Origin: Alphaproteobacteria bacterium
Lineage (GTDB): Bacteria > Pseudomonadota > Alphaproteobacteria > Rickettsiales > JABSSG01
Direction: 5' to 3'
Length of the DNA: 64,000 bases
Assembly: GCA_030426905.1 (NCBI GenBank)
Contig: JAUHXQ010000002.1
Location: forward strand, 186,001-250,000
Below are positions 1 to 8,656 of this stretch, piece after piece (the first letter of the stretch is position 1; each line of letters opens with the position of its first letter). The notes under the pieces were generated by a model that worked only from the letters and a program-made list of their open reading frames with translations, had not been told where the DNA came from and did not search any database. Position numbers and translations under genes: made by a program.

Positions 1-504
1 ACCCTCATTTAAGTTATCAGATTCATTTGGATTATATGAAGCTTGTATCTTCATAGAATTAAAATTATCTTCAATATTTATATCATAATTTATAGCATTT
101 TTACTTGTAACCTCATAATATCCAGAAATAGTTAGGGAATTTTCAAAGAAATTTTTGCCTTCGAAATTGACTCTATTATTCACTGGATCATATGAAAATC
201 TCATTAATAGTCCTGTCAAATCAAATGGTAGCTTAACCATAGATGTATCAAATTTAATTTCTGCATCTGATATTGAAATATCCTTACTAGACTTACTAAT
301 CAAGATATCATATAAGCTGTTATCTCTGTGACCTTCCGAATCGGATATAATTGTTGGAAACGGTACAAATTGTATTACAGACTTTTTTATTATTTGACTT
401 TTACTATCTGTAGTATTTTTGTTATAATCCTTGTAATAATAAAGGAATGATAAACACAAGGTTGAAATTATAGTTAGAATAATAAAAATTGACCTGAATT
501 TCAT
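1..504 (-). CDS. Partial AsmA-like envelope protein, N-terminal 168 residues
   Basis: The reading frame is open from an ATG at 504 to the left edge, so the C-terminal part lies outside the window. The product starts MKFRSIFIILTIISTLCL, a single hydrophobic segment (about residues 4-22) typical of an uncleaved inner-membrane anchor or signal sequence. The exported part has short beta-rich stretches such as ISDAEIKFD, LPFDLTGLLMRF and NSLTISGYYE. This alternation is reminiscent of AsmA/TamB-type periplasmic proteins involved in lipid transport, but that assignment is inferred from style, not from a diagnostic motif. It is divergent from rimM with only 53 bp between the starts, so promoters for both must lie there. 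Confidence 0.6.
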   Translation of the reverse strand, partial: MKFRSIFIILTIISTLCLSFLYYYKDYNKNTTDSKSQIIKKSVIQFVPFPTIISDSEGHRDNSLYDILISKSSKDISISDAEIKFDTSMVKLPFDLTGLLMRFSYDPVNNRVNFEGKNFFENSLTISGYYEVTSKNAINYDINIEDNFNSMKIQASYNPNESDNLNEG

Positions 505-557
505 TTATTAATTTCTCAATTTATACATTTATAAGTAATAATATAGAAATATAAGCA

Positions 558-1082
558 ATGAATAGCAAAGATTTTTCAAAAAAACATCTGGCTATAGCCA
601 TTATTACCAGTGCTCACGGTATAAAAGGTATGGTCAATGTTAAGACATTTACTGAAAAACCAGAGCATATTGTTAATTATGGTGAGATTTTTAATTTCGA
701 TAAAACCATTAAATTTAAACTCAAAATACATTCTTTTAAAAAAGACAAATTAGTAGCTTCGATCGAAGGGATTAATGATAGAACTGAAGCTGAAAAACTG
801 GCAAATACTAAACTATACGTAGATAGAGATGCACTTCCTGCAACAACAAACGACGATGAATTCTATATAGAAGACCTAATTGATATGGATGTTCTAGACA
901 ATAATAATAAAGTTATTGGTAAAGTAATCTATGTACATAATTTTGGTGGTGGAAATATCTTAGAAATACAGTTCAACAATATGAAAAATTCTGAAATGTT
1001 ACTTTTTAGCAAAGAAAACTTCCCGATAGTAGATATAGAAAACAACCAAATAATATTTTTAGGAACCTCTAAAAACAACTAA
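558..1082 (+). CDS. rimM: Ribosome maturation factor RimM
   Basis: RimM binds ribosomal protein S19 and helps assemble the head of the 30S subunit. The 174-residue product has the usual length. The N-terminal domain begins IAIITSAHGIKGMVNVKTFT, matching the family's conserved G-x-x-G-x-x-G-x-(V/I)-x-V block. The C-terminal PRC-barrel starts near residue 103 with EFYIEDLIDMDVLD, the typical entry to that domain. The stop overlaps the end of the convergent COQ10-like gene by 4 bp, so there is no room for a terminator between them. The usual partners rpsP, trmD and rplS are not beside it. The ATG start leaves a normal-length N-terminus. Confidence 0.95.
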   Translation: MNSKDFSKKHLAIAIITSAHGIKGMVNVKTFTEKPEHIVNYGEIFNFDKTIKFKLKIHSFKKDKLVASIEGINDRTEAEKLANTKLYVDRDALPATTNDDEFYIEDLIDMDVLDNNNKVIGKVIYVHNFGGGNILEIQFNNMKNSEMLLFSKENFPIVDIENNQIIFLGTSKNN

Positions 1083-1531
1083 TCAACATGATATATTTTT
1101 CGCGCACGATTTTGAAAAGCAATTTTCATTTTCTGTAATGCACTTTCAAACATTGTACCGATCATTTTTTCTAAAAAGCGAGAACTGCATTGAAAATCTA
1201 TTAAAAATAGCACTTCAGTTTGATTATCTTTACTAGTAAACTGCCAGCTATTATTTAAATATTCAAAAGGACCTTCTAATAACTCAACTTCAATTTTGCA
1301 ATTATCATCTTCTTTTATCGGAGGAAATAAAGTCACTTTTGATGTATATGTGTGAGATAATGGAGGCAAATGAACAGTTAATTCTGCTTCAATAGTATTT
1401 CCTCGTTTAGATAAAATACGTGCAGCAGAGCACCATGGCAAAAATTCAGGATATTTCTCTACATCTTTTACTAATTCAAACAGCTGTTTTGCAGAAAATT
1501 CAGAATTATATTTAGTACTATATGAAGCCAT
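1079..1531 (-). CDS. COQ10/RatA-type START-domain protein
   Basis: This 150-residue single-domain protein belongs to the polyketide cyclase/START superfamily, COQ10 branch. In mitochondria and alphaproteobacteria this branch binds ubiquinone and supports its use in respiration; the E. coli relative RatA was described as inhibiting ribosome association. Visible hallmarks are the opening SAKQLFELVKDVEKYPEFLPW, the mid-domain EVELLEGPFEYLNNSW and the end FESALQKMKIAFQNRA. In an alphaproteobacterium with cytochrome oxidase genes a ubiquinone role is more likely than a toxin role, but this is inference. A TTG lies directly before the ATG at 1531; the ATG is preferred. Confidence 0.88.
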   Translation of the reverse strand: MASYSTKYNSEFSAKQLFELVKDVEKYPEFLPWCSAARILSKRGNTIEAELTVHLPPLSHTYTSKVTLFPPIKEDDNCKIEVELLEGPFEYLNNSWQFTSKDNQTEVLFLIDFQCSSRFLEKMIGTMFESALQKMKIAFQNRARKIYHVD

Positions 1532-1663
1532 CAATAAGATTCATAAAATGATATTAGTAATTTTGCTATTATATTGTGCTTGGAATGATATACTGATAAG
1601 CAACATTATGCAATATCCTTGAAAGCAAAATATAATTACGAGCGATCTCTGCTATATGAAGCC

Positions 1664-2380
1664 ATGGTCAAAATAAAAGATTCTTTAGAAACAATCACTT
1701 TATTAAATGGTAATAACTCTACTTTAGTACACTCAAGAAAAAGTACTAAGGCAAAGAATATTGCCATACGTATCAATCATCTCAAACAGGTAGAACTTGT
1801 AATACCAAAAAATGTGAGCGTAACCAGAGCTAAAAAATTTTTAATCCAAAAGCAAAAATGGATTTTTTCTAAGCTCAGTAGTATCAAGGATCCGGAAGAG
1901 TCCCTATTATCTGATCAAGTTGTTATATTTGGTGTGGCTCATAAAATTGATTATAGAGTGTCAAAGAGCAATATTTCAGTTAAAATAGAAGCAGGAGAAG
2001 TCAAGCTCTCTTGCTCAATTGAAGACATAAAAAAAGTTTTGACTGAGTTCTTAAAATCCCTTTTCTTAAAAGAAGTAGTTAAAACAACAGAATTAATCGT
2101 AAAAAAGCAAGGACTTTCCTTTAGTAAAATAAAAATATCAGATACGACTACTACATGGGGAAGTTGCTCTTCTAGTAAAGTTTTATCCTTTAACTGGAGG
2201 CTTGTTTTTGCACCAAAGGAGATAGTAAAATATGTGATAGCTCATGAGGTAGCCCATTTGAAAGAGATGAATCACAGTGCTGATTTCTGGAAATTGGTAG
2301 AGTCAATTGACAAGAATTACATGTTTGCAATTAAATGGTTAAAAGAACATAAAACAATTCTGCACTCTTATTTAAGATGA
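1664..2380 (+). CDS. YgjP-type M48-like metallopeptidase (DUF45)
   Basis: This is a putative zinc-dependent peptidase of the YgjP/WLM (DUF45) family. The catalytic motif is HEVAHLKEMNHSADFWKLV near the C-terminus: H-E-x-x-H supplies two zinc ligands and the base, and the following NH-S-x-x-FW is the family signature. Upstream, TTTWGSCSS is also strongly conserved. The N-terminal half (HSRKSTKAKNIAIRI onward) is the beta-rich YgjP region. The frame could begin at a TTG at 1619, giving 253 residues; the ATG at 1664 (238 residues) is preferred because the extension lacks family-like sequence. Neither start has a strong ribosome binding site. dinB follows after 19 bp and is probably co-transcribed. 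The physiological substrate of the family is unknown. Confidence 0.85.
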   Translation: MVKIKDSLETITLLNGNNSTLVHSRKSTKAKNIAIRINHLKQVELVIPKNVSVTRAKKFLIQKQKWIFSKLSSIKDPEESLLSDQVVIFGVAHKIDYRVSKSNISVKIEAGEVKLSCSIEDIKKVLTEFLKSLFLKEVVKTTELIVKKQGLSFSKIKISDTTTTWGSCSSSKVLSFNWRLVFAPKEIVKYVIAHEVAHLKEMNHSADFWKLVESIDKNYMFAIKWLKEHKTILHSYLR

Positions 2381-2399
2381 AGGAAGGAGTCATATAGCA

Positions 2400-3464
2400 A
2401 TGACTGAAAAACAAAGAAAAATCGTTCACATAGATATGGATTCCTTCTTTCCCTCTGTTGAGATACTCGACTCCCCTCACCTAAAAAACAAACCTGTTGC
2501 TGTTGGTGGAATGCCTGAAAGAAGAGGTGTTATTGCAAGCTGCAACTATATCGCTCGCAAATATGGAGTTCATTCTGCTATGGCGTCGCATAGAGCGCTA
2601 ATGCTCTGCCCTCATCTCACTATTATCAGAACTAATATGGATAAATATGTTAAATATTCAAAAGTGATAAGAGAAATTTTTGCTCAATATACTGATAAAA
2701 TAGAACCCTTATCTCTAGACGAGGCATATCTCGATGTAACAGATAGCAAATTTCATCAAAATAGTGCTACTTTAATAGCAAAAGAAATCAAAAAAACTAT
2801 CTTTGATACTACAAGACTCACCTCTTCTGCTGGCGTCGCTCCTAACAAATTCCTTGCTAAAGTAGCAAGCGATTGGAATAAACCCAATGGATTGATGGTG
2901 ATCACTCCCAAAATTATAGATAAGTTCATATTGGAGCTACCTATACAAAAAATACCAGGAGTTGGCAAAGTAACTGCTCAAAAAATGAAGAATATGGGTA
3001 TTAATTTATGCAAAGATCTACAAGATTTAACTAAATTCGAGCTAATACAGCATTTCAAAAATTATGGACTAACACTTTATGAGCTTGCTAGAGGAATTGA
3101 TGAACGAGAAGTTATAACTGAAAGAATCAGAAAATCTCTCAGCGTAGAAAATACATTTTCTGAAGATCTTAAAACTTTAGAAAGCTGTTTGAAACAAATA
3201 GAAGCTTTATTTGAAGATTTTAGTAGAAGGATCAAAAAAACTGATAATTTGAAAATAGCAAAACTATTTGTAAAATTAAAAGATAATCAATTTAAACAGG
3301 TAACTTTTGAATCATCTCACTATAAAAAACCCTCTATAGAACATTTCAATATTTTATTAAAAAACTGCTATACAAAATTATCTACTCCTATACGATTAAT
3401 TGGCATTGGTGTAAGATTTGAAGATTTAAACTCAGAAAACACTCAGCTTCAGCTCGATCTGTGA
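2400..3464 (+). CDS. dinB: DNA polymerase IV (Y-family translesion polymerase)
   Basis: DinB is an error-prone polymerase that copies past damaged bases. The 354-residue length is normal. The N-terminus IVHIDMDSFFPSVE carries the first catalytic Asp and the steric-gate region, and LSLDEAYLDVT carries the catalytic Asp-Glu pair. The helix-hairpin-helix thumb follows at about residues 175-200 (LPIQKIPGVGKVTAQKMK), then the little-finger domain. The last residues, TQLQLDL, look like a sliding-clamp binding motif (Q-L-x-L-x-L), as expected for Pol IV. An AAGGAGT ribosome binding site lies about 10 nt before the ATG. No LexA box is evident upstream, so SOS control cannot be shown. Confidence 0.95.
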   Translation: MTEKQRKIVHIDMDSFFPSVEILDSPHLKNKPVAVGGMPERRGVIASCNYIARKYGVHSAMASHRALMLCPHLTIIRTNMDKYVKYSKVIREIFAQYTDKIEPLSLDEAYLDVTDSKFHQNSATLIAKEIKKTIFDTTRLTSSAGVAPNKFLAKVASDWNKPNGLMVITPKIIDKFILELPIQKIPGVGKVTAQKMKNMGINLCKDLQDLTKFELIQHFKNYGLTLYELARGIDEREVITERIRKSLSVENTFSEDLKTLESCLKQIEALFEDFSRRIKKTDNLKIAKLFVKLKDNQFKQVTFESSHYKKPSIEHFNILLKNCYTKLSTPIRLIGIGVRFEDLNSENTQLQLDL

Positions 3465-3501
3465 AGAAAAACAACAAAACAATGCATATTATAGTTATGT
3501 T

Positions 3502-3993
3502 ATGAATATTTTTACTACATATAGATCCCCTCAAGAATCAGCCCAAGCTCTTGATGATAAACGAGTGATAAAAATGGCCTTAGAATCCACACAAATACTC
3601 AGCACCGCAGTATATTTAAACACCAACAAAATCTACGAAAACATATATAAACCAACACACACTAAACATCCCTGCGTGATATGGGCAGCAAATACCAGAC
3701 AAAACTGGCTATGGTTACACGAACACGCTGTTGCTTTATGTAGTGAATATTCATACAGATATGGAAAATCTCATAAATGCATAAAAGTACTTAATCATCT
3801 AAAACAGTACACGCAATTTATTCCTGAAGGAAAATTAGAGGAATTTCCGAACTGCGCAAGAGCACTAAATTATAATATAGATTATACTAGAGAAGCAGAT
3901 GTGAATAAAGCATATAGAAAGTATTTAGCTGCAAAATGGAGTCACGTAGATAAAAATCCCTGCTGGACAAAAAGATCTAAACCGCAATGGTAA
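3502..3993 (+). CDS. Conserved phage-type small protein of unknown function
   Basis: The product has 163 residues and no signal peptide or membrane segment. It opens MNIFTTYRSPQESAQALDDK and continues RVIKMALESTQILSTA, followed by HPCVIWAANTRQNWLWLHEHA and a C-terminal KYLAAKWSH...CWTKRSKPQW. This layout (Asp-Asp-Lys/Arg-Val then Lys-Met-x-x-Glu then a Trp-rich centre) is familiar from small proteins encoded by large phages and scattered bacteria, for which I know no established activity. The many Trp, His and Cys residues suggest a compact, perhaps nucleic-acid-handling fold, but this is speculative. It follows dinB by 37 bp and may have entered with a phage. A weak terminator-like hairpin follows. 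Confidence 0.7.
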   Translation: MNIFTTYRSPQESAQALDDKRVIKMALESTQILSTAVYLNTNKIYENIYKPTHTKHPCVIWAANTRQNWLWLHEHAVALCSEYSYRYGKSHKCIKVLNHLKQYTQFIPEGKLEEFPNCARALNYNIDYTREADVNKAYRKYLAAKWSHVDKNPCWTKRSKPQW

Positions 3994-3998
3994 AAATC

Positions 3999-4034
3999 CT
4001 TTTGTATAACCAAATTGGACAAAAGAGCTTTTTT
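3999..4034 (+). terminator. Weak intrinsic terminator after the dinB group
   Basis: A 7-bp inverted repeat (CTTTTGT/ACAAAAG, 13-nt loop) just after the stop at 3993 is followed by a run of six T residues. The stem is AT-rich, so termination may be partial. Confidence 0.4.
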
Positions 4035-4103
4035 GTAACTTACCCTATAGCAAATAACACAATTTTATTATATACTCACCACGGAGTTGTATAGGAACGA
4101 AAT

Positions 4104-4997
4104 ATGACCATTGCCGTAGTTGACATAGCTTTCAAGAAAATATTTGGTGTAGAAGAAAATAAAGATTTACTAATCTCTCTTGTTAACTCTATCGTATCAA
4201 AGGAAGACCAGGTAATAGATTTAGAGCTTTTAAATCCTTATAATCCAAAAAGCTTTAAAAAAGATAAACTCTCAATACTTGATATTAAAGCCAAAAATCA
4301 AGAAGGTAAATATTATAACATTGAGATGCAGTTAACCGATGAGGCAGATTACGACAAAAGAGCTCTTTATTACTGGGCAAAACTATATGCCAGTCAATTA
4401 GGGGAAGCAAAAGCATACTCCAATTTAGCAAAAACTATCGGCATCCATATTTTGAATTTTGTTTCTATACCTAGAGTAAGAAAATACCATAATATATTCC
4501 AGCTAACAGAAAAAGAGACAGGTTTTCATCATTTTAAAGATATAGAACTACACACTGTAGAACTCGCTAAATTTGAGAATGTATCAGAGCCAAACGAGCT
4601 CTCTGCTTATTTAAAAAAAGTCAAAACTGCCCTCGATGCTTGGGTGACCTTTTTAACCAAACATGCATTACTAGACCGCAACAATCTACCAAAAGAGCTT
4701 TCAGATCCAGCAATTAAAAAGGCTCTTCATACTCTAGATGTCATGAATTTTTCTAGAGCTGAAAGAGAGGAGTACGAAGACCATCTCAAATGGTTGCGCA
4801 TGGAAGATAGTGCTATTAGAAAAATAGGGCAGGATAATTTTAAGAAAGGAAAAGCGGAGGGTGAAGCTAAGGGAAAAGCTGAAGGAAAAGCTGAAGTTAT
4901 TAAAAATATGCTAAGACAATCTATTAATAAAAAAGATATAGCATCCATGACGGGGTTATCTATTGCTGAGATTGAAAAAATTGAGGAAGAAACATAA
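4104..4997 (+). CDS. Rpn/PD-(D/E)XK nuclease family transposase-type protein
   Basis: The 297-residue product belongs to the PDDEXK_2/Rpn family, abundant in Rickettsiales and often annotated as putative transposase; E. coli Rpn proteins promote RecA-independent recombination. The nuclease core is visible: an early acidic region with DIAFKKIFGVEENKDLL, then LSILDIKAKNQEGKYYNIEMQ, where D...E-x-Q forms the PD-(D/E)XK-like centre, then RALYYWAKLYASQL. The C-terminal third is a charged linker with a simple G-K/E-A-x-G-K-A-E repeat (about residues 250-264) and a small helix-turn-helix-like end (KKDIASMTGLSIAEIEKIEE). A TAGGA ribosome binding site precedes the ATG. No terminal inverted repeats were found, so mobility is unproven. 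Reading frame intact. Confidence 0.88.
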   Translation: MTIAVVDIAFKKIFGVEENKDLLISLVNSIVSKEDQVIDLELLNPYNPKSFKKDKLSILDIKAKNQEGKYYNIEMQLTDEADYDKRALYYWAKLYASQLGEAKAYSNLAKTIGIHILNFVSIPRVRKYHNIFQLTEKETGFHHFKDIELHTVELAKFENVSEPNELSAYLKKVKTALDAWVTFLTKHALLDRNNLPKELSDPAIKKALHTLDVMNFSRAEREEYEDHLKWLRMEDSAIRKIGQDNFKKGKAEGEAKGKAEGKAEVIKNMLRQSINKKDIASMTGLSIAEIEKIEEET

Positions 4998-5167
4998 TAA
5001 TATGCACCCAGGATATATCTTCTAGAAATAGAAAATTCTTTCTAAATTCAAGAAACTTCAAAACGAGAATTATATTTAAACCTTGTTTTGCAAAAACATG
5101 TGAGCAATAATGGTATTGACAGGTAAGATCACTATATTATTTGCTTAACTATTAAAAGGGTTTTTGT

Positions 5168-7012
5168 ATGAAAAGTATCGATATATCACATATAACTAAC
5201 AATGAGAGGTTGCGGCCACTTTATAATGAAGTTGTTAATATGCATGATCAGTTACAGCGTTTGATTGAAATATGGATGAGCCCTGAATCGCAAGAACCGG
5301 GTAAAATCTTAGCAACAAGCATAGTTAATTCCATTCCTACTTTCTCTACTCTTTCCTTAGAAAACTTACCGCTAGATAGAGCAGCAAATGAACAAATTAA
5401 CAAACTATTTGAATTTGCTCGCGATCTAAGAGAAGAGCTAATTCAGTCCTTAGAGAAAATCCAAACATCAGAAGAAGTAGATAGTAAAGTAAAAGCAGTA
5501 TTTAAAAACGTAATATTTAAAAAACCTGAGTATTTGTCATCTAAGTCAAGTTTCGATAAAATTAATATAGAAAGGTTAAATGATGTAGAAGAAATCATCA
5601 GCATAATAGGTACAGCATTTGCGAAAGTAGTAGACAACTCTTTAGAGCAAGAAAACAAAGAAGTAACAAACTACTTAGTTAACGTTTTGCAATTTCGTTT
5701 ATTTCCTCCAGTTTTAAAAACTTTGGAACAAAAATATATGTTGTCTTTACTTTCCCCTATTTACAATATGAATCCAGATTTTCTGTTGGATTTTCTGTTG
5801 GACTTAGGTGTTAACCTTAATTCTTTTGTTATTTCAGGAGAGCCCTTATGGAAAGTAATTCTTAAAAATAAACCATCTCATTTGCCTAAAGCTATTGAAT
5901 CAGGTTTAGATATTAAAAATGCAAAACATGACAAAGAAGGATATTTACCACTGCATTTTGCAGCTTTACAAAAGGATAGCGCTAATGTAGAACTGCTTTT
6001 AAGCCAAGGTGTCAAACTAAATACGATTACAACTAAAAGTTTAAAACCAGCAGCAACACCTAAAATATTAACTCCTTTGCTATGGTCATTAGATTTTTAT
6101 TATCTCCCAACAGGCGACACAGCTTTGCTTATTGCAGCTCGTAACGGATATACAGATGTAGCTGCAGCAATAGCAGCTAAACCAGGTGTAAACCTTCAGA
6201 TCATGGATAACCTTGGTAAAAAAGCTTCAGATTATATAATTGAATTAGATTCAAAAGCAAATCATGAGCAACCAAATTCCATCCCTAATCCTTCCGCTGA
6301 TGGAGGAAATTTAGTACATAATATTGCTGATTATACTCATCAAATAGTTACTTCGTGGCCTATAATCCAATATATTTGGAATCAGATGATTCTTCCTGTA
6401 ATGCCAAAGTCATACCATAATTACACTTTGCCTGTATTGCCAGATTATGTAAAATATCCTACTCACTTATTATCAGGGTTAATTGCTTCAGGTTGTAAAT
6501 TTACCCCTTTCCTAGCTACAACATCTTTATTTGCTAGGGATGAAACTTATTCTATGATAAATGAAGAACTAGATATTTTTTCTAGTAAAACCCAGTTCTA
6601 TGCTGGTCATATCACTTTAAGTGTAGTGACGTCTTTGCCGTATTGTGTTACATTAAATAAACACGAAGAAATTGAGTTTTCTAAAGGGCAAATAACTTTA
6701 GCTGCATTAACAGGAGCCGCTGGAGCCTATAATTTTTTACATCAACACAAAGATGATTATTTTAATATCTTTCAAGAATCTATTTGTTATACAGCAGATA
6801 TTGCAGTAGGATTGTCCCTTTTGAAGGCTGCTCCATCTTTAAGCGCTTTGTCCTTTTTTAAGGCAGCATCTGGTATTGCAATGACTGATATGATATCTCA
6901 CTCTATCATAGATTACACTTTTGAAACTTTATATGCTAATCGATGTGCTATACACTATTATTTTGAGCACCTTATCATTGGAAATCATAATAATCCATTG
7001 CATGATTGTTAA
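5168..7012 (+). CDS. Ankyrin-repeat protein with hydrophobic C-terminal half
   Basis: The 614-residue product is a candidate host-directed effector. Residues 1-200 are helical without a recognised domain. Two or three ankyrin-like repeats lie in the centre: GYLPLHFAALQKDSANVELLLSQGV at about 258-283 and GDTALLIAARNGYTDVAAAI at about 317-337; the spacing between them suggests a degenerate intermediate repeat. The C-terminal part (about 430-600) has several hydrophobic stretches such as LSGLIASGCKFTPFLATTSL and ITLAALTGAAGAYNFL that could be membrane segments. There is no classical signal peptide, so a type IV or other Sec-independent route would be needed for export; this is inference. It lies tail-to-tail with the next ankyrin gene. 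Function unknown. Confidence 0.82.
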   Translation: MKSIDISHITNNERLRPLYNEVVNMHDQLQRLIEIWMSPESQEPGKILATSIVNSIPTFSTLSLENLPLDRAANEQINKLFEFARDLREELIQSLEKIQTSEEVDSKVKAVFKNVIFKKPEYLSSKSSFDKINIERLNDVEEIISIIGTAFAKVVDNSLEQENKEVTNYLVNVLQFRLFPPVLKTLEQKYMLSLLSPIYNMNPDFLLDFLLDLGVNLNSFVISGEPLWKVILKNKPSHLPKAIESGLDIKNAKHDKEGYLPLHFAALQKDSANVELLLSQGVKLNTITTKSLKPAATPKILTPLLWSLDFYYLPTGDTALLIAARNGYTDVAAAIAAKPGVNLQIMDNLGKKASDYIIELDSKANHEQPNSIPNPSADGGNLVHNIADYTHQIVTSWPIIQYIWNQMILPVMPKSYHNYTLPVLPDYVKYPTHLLSGLIASGCKFTPFLATTSLFARDETYSMINEELDIFSSKTQFYAGHITLSVVTSLPYCVTLNKHEEIEFSKGQITLAALTGAAGAYNFLHQHKDDYFNIFQESICYTADIAVGLSLLKAAPSLSALSFFKAASGIAMTDMISHSIIDYTFETLYANRCAIHYYFEHLIIGNHNNPLHDC

Positions 7013-7064
7013 ATAAGCCATTGCCGGATTCTATGATTTTAGAAAGTATAGCCATAGTGCATTA

Positions 7065-7757
7065 TTACATTTCATCATCTTGATCATAGCCAAACCACGA
7101 ACAATCTACTATTCCTTGTCTCATTTTGTTTATTATTTTACAAGCCTCGCTATCGCAACCCATTGGCTCCATTTCATAATTTGTAATATGACCATTTTTT
7201 TTAACGGTAAATCCTGGGTTTTCAGTGTTTTCACTACCTGGGCGAAGCCCTTCTAAAAAAATAGACATAGATTTCCGACGGAAAAATTCTGTAAAAACTT
7301 CAAATTCTTTTTCCATTTCATCGGATACTGTAGACTGCAAACCTTTATAATCAGGGCTCTTCTTTATTAAAGATTGTATAGTACTGCGTAGAGTTAAAAC
7401 ATCTTCCTGATTATCAAAAATATATAAATGCATAGTTTGATCTACAATTTTAGCCATTTGATGCGGTGTATAACCATCACCAGGTTTAACACAGCTTATT
7501 GTATTATAGCTGGGTTTAGCCCCTTGTTCTAAAAGAACATTTACTAGCTTAGCAGCACCAGACATAAAAGCATAATGTAATAGTGTGTTACCATATTCAT
7601 CACATTTATCATTCAAATTTATTTTTGGGTAACCATCAATAAAATCCTCTATATCATCTATATACTCTTGAGTTATTGTTCCTTTTTGAGGCTTTTGAGC
7701 ATGAAGCTTCATTTGTTCACACAAAAAAGACATTTGCGAATTATTAGTTTTTGGCAT
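7065..7757 (-). CDS. Small ankyrin-repeat protein
   Basis: The product has 230 residues, with one clear ankyrin repeat at about 54-82 (DEYGNTLLHYAFMSGAAKLV followed by NVLLEQGAKP) and a second degenerate one beginning GDGYTPHQMAKIVDQ. The rest is hydrophilic, acidic and lacks any recognised domain, signal peptide or membrane segment. It ends in an acidic tail (WFGYDQDDEM). Ankyrin repeats bind proteins and in intracellular bacteria are a common sign of effectors, so a host target is plausible but not shown. It is convergent with the larger ankyrin gene (52 bp gap) and is followed upstream by another unknown minus-strand gene. Confidence 0.8.
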   Translation of the reverse strand: MPKTNNSQMSFLCEQMKLHAQKPQKGTITQEYIDDIEDFIDGYPKINLNDKCDEYGNTLLHYAFMSGAAKLVNVLLEQGAKPSYNTISCVKPGDGYTPHQMAKIVDQTMHLYIFDNQEDVLTLRSTIQSLIKKSPDYKGLQSTVSDEMEKEFEVFTEFFRRKSMSIFLEGLRPGSENTENPGFTVKKNGHITNYEMEPMGCDSEACKIINKMRQGIVDCSWFGYDQDDEM

Positions 7758-7856
7758 AATCTTTGAGTATTAGTTAAATATGTTATGAGTTATAGCACCA
7801 AATAATCAAAACACAATAAGATCTACTCATTTCGGCATTGCTAGCTAAGCAATATC

Positions 7857-8573
7857 TCACACTGAAGGAGGAGAATGAATAGAGACTGCATATTTAAAAT
7901 ACTCTAAGCCTTTTGCAGTGCCCAAGTTTTTTTCTGCTAAATCAAAATATCGCATTCTACGCAAGCCTTCAATATTTGAATCACGAGTAGAACCTTTGTG
8001 GCAAACATCTAGGGTAACACTATCGTACATGTCATTCCATATTTTCTCTTTGGTTTCCCTGTCAAGATTAGCATTTATCATATCACACATTAATTGATAT
8101 ACTTGACTAGTGGTATCATAAAATTTTCTATTGTCTTTCGTTACTCGATTGACATCTCCATCTAAAAATGCTTTTTTATTTTTTTCTAGAAAATCCCTAG
8201 CATTTTCTATTCCTTTATTATCTTTCTCATTGCCCCAAACTAAATTTTTTGGATTAGAATTAATTTTAACGCATAGTAACTTAATTTTAGCAGCCAGACT
8301 TGTCTCTGATTTATACTTTATATTATTGTACTGAAGCATATCGGTAATAAAGGCTTCCTGTTCTTTTGGGTTATTTAAAGCATTGAGCTGCTTTTCTAAA
8401 CCACCGCGCAAATGCTCAGACCAGTGAAGCATATGCCTCCTATCGCTTTTACCAGGATTAGAGCCTAACACATTAACATCTGAAGAAAATGCTGGACGAC
8501 CTTTTATAGATATTTTACCATTCTCATCAATTATAACTTTTAGTTCGTTGTTTTTAGTTGTTGGTTTTCTCAA
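7857..8573 (-). CDS. Unknown protein with an RRH / NLVWG toxin-like pattern
   Basis: The product has 238 residues and no family I can name with confidence. After a basic start it reads SIKGRPAFSSDVNVLGSNPG, then KSDRRHMLHWSEHLRGGLE and later SNPKNLVWGNEKDNKGIENA. An RRH plus an N-L-x-x-G-x-x-x-x-N block resembles the layout of some polymorphic-toxin C-terminal domains, but I cannot assign one. It probably starts at TTG 8573: a stop codon lies immediately upstream in frame, no ATG occurs before residue 48, and an AAGG ribosome binding site sits about 9 nt upstream. It is divergent from the DXD glycosyltransferase gene (83 bp gap) within the accessory block. No cognate immunity gene is evident beside it. 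Confidence 0.68.
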   Translation of the reverse strand: MRKPTTKNNELKVIIDENGKISIKGRPAFSSDVNVLGSNPGKSDRRHMLHWSEHLRGGLEKQLNALNNPKEQEAFITDMLQYNNIKYKSETSLAAKIKLLCVKINSNPKNLVWGNEKDNKGIENARDFLEKNKKAFLDGDVNRVTKDNRKFYDTTSQVYQLMCDMINANLDRETKEKIWNDMYDSVTLDVCHKGSTRDSNIEGLRRMRYFDLAEKNLGTAKGLEYFKYAVSIHSPPSV

Positions 8574-8656
8574 CTATTTGTACCTTAAGTTACTTATTCT
8601 TGATTTACTTCTTTATTTAGTTACAATAAAGTAAATACCTTCTTATATTTTAAGAT

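Noticed and set aside
1619-1663. TTG start for the YgjP-like gene
   Set aside because: It cannot be excluded, but the extension lacks family-like sequence and the ATG at 1664 suffices.
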